Below the pieces are notes generated by a model. The model was not told where the DNA came from, did not search any database, and was given only the letters and a program-made list of their open reading frames with translations. A program made the position numbers and the translations under genes. From Nitrospirota bacterium (GTDB lineage Bacteria; Nitrospirota; Leptospirillia; Leptospirillales; Leptospirillaceae), in NCBI GenBank assembly GCA_021840555.1, contig JAKBXW010000001.1:62001-126000 (forward strand): a DNA stretch of 64,000 nt, written 5' to 3'. Positions 58,634 through 64,000 of the stretch are shown here, one piece after another (position 1 is the stretch's first letter; each line of letters begins with the position of its first letter).

Positions 58634-60085
58634 GTGAGCGGAATTTCCGGAGGCATCCCGGGCGCCGGGTCCCCCCAGGACGCATCCCCGCATCGCATGC
58701 GGATCACGAATATGGCAGCACTTTCCCAGGGGCTCGACACGGAGAAGCTTGTCGAGGCCAACCTCCAGGCAGCCGCGGTTCCCCTCGAGCAGATGGAGCA
58801 GCACCAGGCCAATCTTGAAGGGCAGGCCGCGATCTGGCGTCAGGTCCAGCAGAAGCTGGACGGGTTTCTCAAGGTATCCGGGAATCTGAACCTGAAAGAA
58901 GACTTCAACGCCTTCAAAAGCATCGTCCCGCCCCATTCCGCCTTCACCGTCACCCCCGGTCCCGGGGCGTCCCTCGGCTCCTACAGCGTCTCCGTGGAAT
59001 CCCTCGCGAAGCCTGGGGTTCTTGTGTCTTCGGGATTTCCTGACAAGGACAAGACCTCCGTTCTCAACATCCCACCCGACGGGGCCTTTTCCCATGCCTC
59101 CATGACCTTCCTGATCGGGAACCACCTGATCGGAGGACATCTCCGGACAGTCCGTCTCGACAAGGATACGGGCTTCACGATGGAGGATCTGGCCCAGGCC
59201 ATCAACAGCGCGAACATCGGGATCCATGCCATGGTCATGCGCACAGGAGCCCCGGGGGCTCCCTATTCCCTTTCGCTCTCTTCGACGAAGAATGGGGTGA
59301 ATTTTCGGGTCATGGAGCAGGAGGGGCTGGACTTCTCCTTCCGGACGGTCCAGAAAGGAAGCCTCGCCCACCTTCAGGTCAACGGTGTTCCCGTCCAGTC
59401 GGAATCCAACGATGTTGCGGACGCCATTCCCGGATCGGTCATCCATCTCAGGCAGACCACGGGTCCGACGCCGACGACCGCGTCCATCGTTCACAACACC
59501 AAGACCATCAAGACCAACATCGGATCAATGGTCAAGTCCTACAATGATCTTGTAGACTTTCTCGACAAGGAATCCCGCATGAATCCGGCGACAGGGCAGG
59601 GAGGTCCCCTGCTCGGAGCCTATTCGGTTATCGATCTCAGGAACCGGCTGGGTACGGCCCTGACCCGGGCCCTCCCCGACAAGGTCCAGGGAAAATACCG
59701 CACCCTGGCCGATGTGGGGATCACATTCCAGAGAAACGGCCATCTTTCCTTCGACCAGGGGAAGCTCGACAAGGCGCTGGCTTCCAACTATGACGACGTA
59801 GTCCATCTCATGACCGGCTCGGGAGGGACGCCGGGCGTGACTGCATCCCTTCACGACATCCTGACGGAGTTCGCCAATCCTGCGAGTGGCCCCCTCGCCG
59901 GCGAGATCGCGGATATCAACGCCCAGGAGCGGACGAACGTTCGCCAGATGACCCGGAAGCAGGACGAGCTTGCCACTCTGAAAGATCAGCTCGAGGAAAA
60001 GTATTCGGGGCTCCAGAGCCTTCTGGGCGGACTCAACGCCAAGCAGGCTTATGTCAGCCAGCAAATCGCCCGAGGAGTGATCTAG
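58634..60085 (+). CDS. fliD: Flagellar filament cap protein FliD
   Basis: A 483-residue cap protein. The N-terminal region (ITNMAALSQGLDTEKLVEANL, then LEQMEQHQANLEGQAAIWRQ) and the C-terminal coiled coil (EKYSGLQSLLGGLNAKQAYVSQQI in parts) are FliD-like. It starts at GTG 58634 with GGAGG five bases upstream. No separate promoter can be supported. Confidence 0.9.
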   Translation: MSGISGGIPGAGSPQDASPHRMRITNMAALSQGLDTEKLVEANLQAAAVPLEQMEQHQANLEGQAAIWRQVQQKLDGFLKVSGNLNLKEDFNAFKSIVPPHSAFTVTPGPGASLGSYSVSVESLAKPGVLVSSGFPDKDKTSVLNIPPDGAFSHASMTFLIGNHLIGGHLRTVRLDKDTGFTMEDLAQAINSANIGIHAMVMRTGAPGAPYSLSLSSTKNGVNFRVMEQEGLDFSFRTVQKGSLAHLQVNGVPVQSESNDVADAIPGSVIHLRQTTGPTPTTASIVHNTKTIKTNIGSMVKSYNDLVDFLDKESRMNPATGQGGPLLGAYSVIDLRNRLGTALTRALPDKVQGKYRTLADVGITFQRNGHLSFDQGKLDKALASNYDDVVHLMTGSGGTPGVTASLHDILTEFANPASGPLAGEIADINAQERTNVRQMTRKQDELATLKDQLEEKYSGLQSLLGGLNAKQAYVSQQIARGVI

Positions 60086-60155
60086 GGGTGAGGAGATCTT
60101 TTCCGTTCTTCCTCGCCGGGATTCGTCACCCACAGAGCGATGAGAGGATCCGTGC

Positions 60156-60602
60156 ATGAACCAGTATGCCGCCGCAACCTACCGCCAGACCATGGAAAGC
60201 ACACTTTCTCCGGCCGACCTTCTGATTCGGCTTTATGAAGGAGCCATCCGGTGCGTGGACATCATCAAGGAAGCGGCCAATTCGGGGGACATTCCCCGGA
60301 GGGCGGATGCTGTCAACAGGCTGACGGGCATCCTGTCCGAACTGGCCTCCGCCGTTGACGGCCAGGAGCCGAAAGATCTTTCCGATTCCCTCGTCTCCCT
60401 CTATCTTTTCCTGATCCAGGAGGTGACACTGGCCAATGTGGCCGGGGAGGTCTTTCGTCTTGATCCCGTTCGGGAGATAATGTCCGAACTCCTCGGAGGC
60501 TGGCGGACAGCCGCCCAGACCGCGCGTAAGCCCCCGGTGGTCGCTCCCGGGAAGACGGACGATGTCCAGACTTCCCGGCGCTCCCTGTCGGTGCGCGGAT
60601 GA
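60156..60602 (+). CDS. fliS: Flagellin-specific export chaperone FliS
   Basis: A 148-residue helical protein. Y-x-x-T motif YAAATYRQTMESTLSPADLLIRLYEGAIR (in parts) and DLSDSLVSLYLFLIQEVTLAN are FliS signatures. The last 35 residues are basic and variable. It binds the flagellin C terminus. It overlaps the next gene by four bases. Confidence 0.92.
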   Translation: MNQYAAATYRQTMESTLSPADLLIRLYEGAIRCVDIIKEAANSGDIPRRADAVNRLTGILSELASAVDGQEPKDLSDSLVSLYLFLIQEVTLANVAGEVFRLDPVREIMSELLGGWRTAAQTARKPPVVAPGKTDDVQTSRRSLSVRG

Positions 60603-60985
60603 TCGGCGATACGTCCAGGGAGCTGGTGGAGGAGTTCATGGGCCAGCTCGAGACCCTTTACGACAAGGTGTCTCTCGGCCAAGGGGTTCGGGCTCTTTCA
60701 CTGGCCGAGGTCGAAGGTCTGGATCTGAAACCCCTTCTGGCGGCCCAGGAGGCTCTCGATCGGGCGAAGGTCGTCCTTGGCGACCATCTGGGTTATCCGG
60801 AGCTCGTGATGCTTCTCCATCGCATCGATGTTCTGACGCGCTCTCTTGGCCCCTTCGGAGCGGAGGACGGACCGCTCGCTTCCCGTCTGTCCGCCCTTTC
60901 GGGGCAGGGACCTCATGGAGCTTACGCGAAAGCTTCCCGGCAGTCATCCGCGCTGTTTGGCCAAATAAAACTGGGACAGGTCTAA
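60599..60985 (+). CDS. FliT-like small helical protein
   Basis: A 128-residue protein beginning in an ATGA overlap with fliS. The sequence is helical (ELVEEFMGQLETLYDKVSLG, LLHRIDVLTRSLG) without a recognised family signature. Position after fliD-fliS is that of fliT, the FliD chaperone, which is poorly conserved. The assignment is positional. Confidence 0.5.
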   Translation: MIGDTSRELVEEFMGQLETLYDKVSLGQGVRALSLAEVEGLDLKPLLAAQEALDRAKVVLGDHLGYPELVMLLHRIDVLTRSLGPFGAEDGPLASRLSALSGQGPHGAYAKASRQSSALFGQIKLGQV

Positions 60986-61190
60986 GGTTTTCCCTTACGC
61001 TTGAGGATTTCCGGATTTTTCCTTGTTCTGCCTCCCCATGGATTTTCTCAGATTGACAGATTTCTGACAGGGAAAGAAAATCCCGGGAGATCTTCTGTTC
61101 AGGAATAAAATTCCTCTTCCATATTGATCCATATAAAAAATCCAATTTAATCATATATATTTAGTTATCGTGACTCCCTTCTTCCCGATC

Positions 61191-61208
61191 TTGGCATAAA
61201 AAATGCGA
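61191..61208 (+). promoter_or_regulatory. Sigma-54 promoter of the glycosyltransferase pair
   Basis: TTGGCATAAAAAATGCGA with GG at 61193-61194 and GC at 61205-61206, ten bases apart. The -12 element has ATGC in place of TTGC. The 70 bases upstream are strongly AT-rich. It lies 25 bases before ATG 61231 and links these genes to the flagellar sigma-54 regulon. Confidence 0.72.
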
Positions 61209-61230
61209 AAAAGAGATCAGGGAGGTTCTT

Positions 61231-62199
61231 ATGAACATTCTGATGCTTTATACCGCGATTCCTCACACTACGGGGCGCTACCTCGAAAAAGCCCTGCGAG
61301 AGGTCGCTACCATTCGCTCCTGCGGTCCAACCGCTTCGGAGAAGATTCTTCGGGCGTGGGATCTGGAAGCGATCTCCGATCGCGTCAGGCCCCATGACCT
61401 TCCCTGCGAAAAGGTTTCGGCGAAGGCAATCAGGGAGGGATTCCCGGGTTTCCGCCCCGACTGGATCCTCTTCGTGGAAAGCGGGGTCTGGTTCGAGATG
61501 CCGATTCTCGACGAGTGGCCGTCTCCGAAAGCGTGTTATCTGATCGATACCCATCTTTTTGCCGCCGACCACCTCGCGATCGCCAGCCGCTTCGATGTCG
61601 TCTTTCTCGCTCAGAAGCCCTATGTGGAGCTTTTCAGGGAACGCCTCGATCGGCCTGTATACTGGCTCCCCCTCGCCGCCGATCCGCAGATCCATCGTCC
61701 CTTCGACGAGCCGGAGCGCTTCGATGTGGCGATCTGCTCCTCGAATTCCGCTATCCCGGACCGACGTTCGCGCCGCCTCGCCCGGCTTGATATACACAGC
61801 ATTCTTGGACAGAAGAGGGTCTTTCTCGAGGAGATGTCGCGGTTTCTCTCGTCGGGAAAGATCCTCTTCAACTCGGCGGTCAAGGACGATCTGAACATGA
61901 GGGTCTTCGAAAGTCTGTCCATCGGAAAGTGCCTTTTGACGGACTCCGTTCCGGGCCTTCTGGATCTCTTCGCCCCCGATGTCGATCTCGTCGTGTATGA
62001 CGACGCCGATCTCGTGGACAAGTTACGCTTTCTTCTCGCTAATCCGGGGATCCGGGAACGGATCGGGGCCTCCGGAAGAAAGAAAATCCTCCAAAGCCAC
62101 ACCTATCGCCATCGGGCCCGCTCCCTCGTCCGCATCCTGTCCGACAACCCCGGCATTCTCAGAAAAGGAGACGAACATGTTGCGTATTCTCACGTTTAA
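61231..62199 (+). CDS. CgeB-like glycosyltransferase
   Basis: A 322-residue GT-B-type protein. NMRVFESLSIGKCLLTDSVPG and LLDLFAPDVDLVVYDDADLVD followed by the HTYRHRARSL ending are typical of the CgeB/Glyco_trans_1_2 family. The N-terminal half (PDWILFVESGVWFEM, ACYLIDTHLFAADH) resembles the matching DUF3880-like half. GGGAGG precedes the ATG. Next to filament genes and behind a sigma-54 promoter, it is a candidate flagellin glycosyltransferase; substrate unknown. Confidence 0.78.
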   Translation: MNILMLYTAIPHTTGRYLEKALREVATIRSCGPTASEKILRAWDLEAISDRVRPHDLPCEKVSAKAIREGFPGFRPDWILFVESGVWFEMPILDEWPSPKACYLIDTHLFAADHLAIASRFDVVFLAQKPYVELFRERLDRPVYWLPLAADPQIHRPFDEPERFDVAICSSNSAIPDRRSRRLARLDIHSILGQKRVFLEEMSRFLSSGKILFNSAVKDDLNMRVFESLSIGKCLLTDSVPGLLDLFAPDVDLVVYDDADLVDKLRFLLANPGIRERIGASGRKKILQSHTYRHRARSLVRILSDNPGILRKGDEHVAYSHV

Positions 62200-64000
62200 C
62201 TGGCATGAAGGCTATATTTCCCTTCTGGGGAAACTACCGTTTTCCCTCGATATCGTCGAGCGCAAAAAAGGAGGCTATGAGCGCTGGATGCATGAGTTCC
62301 GGCCTTGTCCGCGAGGCTCCCGCATCATCGATGCCGGGGAAGCGATGACGCTTCTCGCCCGAGAAGAATACGATGCCGTCATTTGCCACGACGTCAGCGA
62401 CCTTGTTCTGACGCAGCGTTCTCCCGTTCCCCAGTTTCTGGTTTTCCACAACCGTCTTGACACGATGATCGCCCTCGGGAAAAACCGTGTGGATGCCCGG
62501 GAGTATCGCGAAAGTCTGAAGACGCTCCTCGGGTCGGTCCCCGACCTGACAACGGTCTTCATTTCTCCATCCAAGAAAGAGTCCTGGGGGCTGTCTGGTC
62601 CCGTCATCCTTCCGGGAGTCGATGGCCGGGAATGGAACGGATTCGACGGTGCGGAAGCAAAGGTCCTCAGAATCGGGAACTTTCTCGAAGAGCGGGACCT
62701 GATGCTGGGTGCGAAACTTTCAGGGAGGATTCTGGAAGGACTTCCCCACACGACCCTGGGGATCAATCCCGGGATTTCTGGTGCGAAACCCAGCCGGAAT
62801 CTCGAAGATCTGAAGGAGCACATGCGCCATCATCGCCTTCTTCTCCATTCCACTGTCGAACCGTGGGAGGACGGATACAATCTCTCCCTTCTCGAGTCGA
62901 TGGCCACAGGGATGCCTGTCGTCGCCCTGGCCCATTCGGGGTCCCCGGTCGTCGACGGAGTCAGCGGTTTTCTCTCTGACAGCGTCGAGAAACTAAGGGA
63001 ATCGGTTGAAACGCTTCTCGCCAATCGGGAGAAGGCCATCGAGATGGGAAACAAAGGCCGGGAGAGTGTTCTCAGGGAATTTCCGGAGGAGCGCTTTCTC
63101 GAAGAGTGGGAACGCCTTGTAAACCGGAAGGTTTCGCTCTGGAAGCCGAAGCAGATCTACCGGAAAGAGCGGGGAGAGGTCATCGACAGGATCCCGGCGG
63201 GATCCAGCCGGATTCTGGACATCGGATGCGGGACGGGAGCCATGGGTCGCGGGATTAGGACGCGGTGGGGAGATGTCCATCTGGTGGGAATCGAAAAGGA
63301 TCCGGCGCGCGCCTTCGAGGCCCGGGCCTATTACGACCGCGTCGTCGAAGCCGACGCAGCCCTCTGGAAACCCGACTTTGCCGCGGAGAGCTTCGACGCC
63401 ATCATTCTGGCCGACGTTCTGGAGCATGTCGAAAATCCGGCGATGCTTCTGAAACGGTATGTTCCCTTTCTGTCTTCTCACGGAGTCATGGTTCTCTCCG
63501 TGCCAAACATCCGTTATCACGAAGTTCTTTCGGGGTTGGCCCAGGGCCGTTTCGACTATCAGGAGCAGGGAATCCTCGATCGCTCCCACCTCAGGTTTTT
63601 CACGCGCAAGACTCTGGTCGAACTGCTCGAATCCTCCGGTCTTCAGGTGGAGACGATCGCTGCCAATGTTTCGGCAGAGTATACCCGGATGTCGCAAGAT
63701 CTGGCCGAAAAGAAAATGCCAAAGCTCGACATCGATCTGGGTTCGGTCATTCTCAAACAGCAGTCCCCCGAGGAAATCCGGGACCTGTTCGTCATGCAGT
63801 TTCTGGTGACCGCACGCCGGAAAGTTTTTGGGCTCATCGAGAAGGTCGACGATCTCATGGGATCCGGACTCGTCGATGGCATTGAGTCGATCCTCGAGGG
63901 AGGGCTCGCCGATCCGGCCCTGACGCTGGAAGAGAGAGGGGAGGTCGAGATCAAGCTTGGAGAGATTCTCTCCAGGAAGGGAGATCTTGACGGAGCTGTC
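62177..64000 (+). CDS. Glycosyltransferase-methyltransferase fusion (3' end beyond window)
   Basis: Open for 608 codons from ATG 62177 (GGAG seven bases upstream), overlapping the previous gene by 23 bases, and still open at the edge. Residues 1-320 are a GT-B glycosyltransferase; the donor-site helix is DGYNLSLLESMATGMPVVAL. Residues about 330-480 are a class I SAM methyltransferase: RILDIGCGTGAMGRGI near residue 346, IILADVLEHVENP, VLSVPNIRYH. The last 90 residues are helical and may begin a TPR-like part. It could add a sugar and methylate it on flagellin; that is inference from context. Confidence 0.8.
   Translation, partial: MLRILTFNWHEGYISLLGKLPFSLDIVERKKGGYERWMHEFRPCPRGSRIIDAGEAMTLLAREEYDAVICHDVSDLVLTQRSPVPQFLVFHNRLDTMIALGKNRVDAREYRESLKTLLGSVPDLTTVFISPSKKESWGLSGPVILPGVDGREWNGFDGAEAKVLRIGNFLEERDLMLGAKLSGRILEGLPHTTLGINPGISGAKPSRNLEDLKEHMRHHRLLLHSTVEPWEDGYNLSLLESMATGMPVVALAHSGSPVVDGVSGFLSDSVEKLRESVETLLANREKAIEMGNKGRESVLREFPEERFLEEWERLVNRKVSLWKPKQIYRKERGEVIDRIPAGSSRILDIGCGTGAMGRGIRTRWGDVHLVGIEKDPARAFEARAYYDRVVEADAALWKPDFAAESFDAIILADVLEHVENPAMLLKRYVPFLSSHGVMVLSVPNIRYHEVLSGLAQGRFDYQEQGILDRSHLRFFTRKTLVELLESSGLQVETIAANVSAEYTRMSQDLAEKKMPKLDIDLGSVILKQQSPEEIRDLFVMQFLVTARRKVFGLIEKVDDLMGSGLVDGIESILEGGLADPALTLEERGEVEIKLGEILSRKGDLDGAV

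Noticed and set aside
1-64000. tRNA, rRNA, CRISPR, insertion sequence or prophage genes
   Set aside because: No T-loop and acceptor pairs, repeat-spacer arrays, transposase motifs or phage genes were found by reading. A tRNAscan or ISfinder search would settle it.

Overview
The window is a GC-rich bacterial chromosome segment, almost entirely plus-strand and tightly packed. About 46 kb of it (roughly 12.1 to 64 kb) is a nearly complete flagellar and chemotaxis superlocus. The organism is a motile, Gram-negative-type (diderm) bacterium: L-ring and P-ring genes (flgH, flgI, flgA), a lipoprotein signal on FlgH and an outer-membrane-like protein are present. A split glycine decarboxylase (gcvPA/gcvPB), sigma-54 flagellar control and a fliA/flgM/csrA/fliW module fit Nitrospirota, possibly a Leptospirillum relative. 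That placement is an inference from gene content; no rRNA or marker gene is present. No tRNA, rRNA, CRISPR, IS element or prophage gene was seen.

Layout. 1-3.7 kb: tail of an unknown gene, a SAM methyltransferase, a small hypothetical, a minus-strand rhodanese, a secreted beta-rich protein, and a single-domain globin behind an FNR-type palindrome. 3.8-11.1 kb: a PpiD/SurA-N-like membrane protein, the glycine cleavage operon gcvT-gcvH-gcvPA-gcvPB with a LipM/LplA-like lipoyl enzyme, a small protein and an HDOD protein; then queG. 12.1-18.0 kb: flagellar regulators (a REC-less sigma-54 activator, a TPR protein, a FlrB/FlrC-like two-component pair). 18.1-28.9 kb: flgBC-fliEFGHIJ-motE-fliK-flgDE. 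28.9-37.6 kb: fliL-fliN-fliOPQR-flhBA-flhF-flhG, with no fliM. 37.6-47.3 kb: fliA, cheY-cheA-mcp-cheW-motAB, three poorly characterised genes, and a FlhB C-terminal-domain paralogue, then a stretch that looks like a broken gene. 48.0-53.3 kb: flgFGAHIJ and flagellin 1. 53.3-58.6 kb: flgM-flgN-flgK-flgL-csrA::fliW, then flagellin 2. 58.6-61.0 kb: fliD-fliS-fliT-like. 61.2-64.0 kb: a CgeB-like glycosyltransferase and a glycosyltransferase-methyltransferase fusion that runs off the end.

Regulation read directly from DNA. Four GG-N10-GC sigma-54 promoters precede flgB, fliL, flgF and the glycosyltransferase pair. Sigma-28 promoters precede flgM, flagellin 2 and (weaker) cheY. fliA has a good sigma-70-type promoter. 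The order of control is therefore sigma-54 activators, then basal body and hook, then FliA/FlgM checkpoint, then filament and chemotaxis.

The most unusual element is the flagellin-homeostasis module. csrA appears to begin at an ATT codon and is continuous in frame with fliW, giving a CsrA-FliW fusion. A strong internal ribosome-binding site sits at the fliW start. Immediately downstream, the sigma-28 promoter of flagellin 2 overlaps the fliW stop codon, and the flagellin 2 leader carries CsrA-type GGA hairpins and a GGA-containing Shine-Dalgarno.
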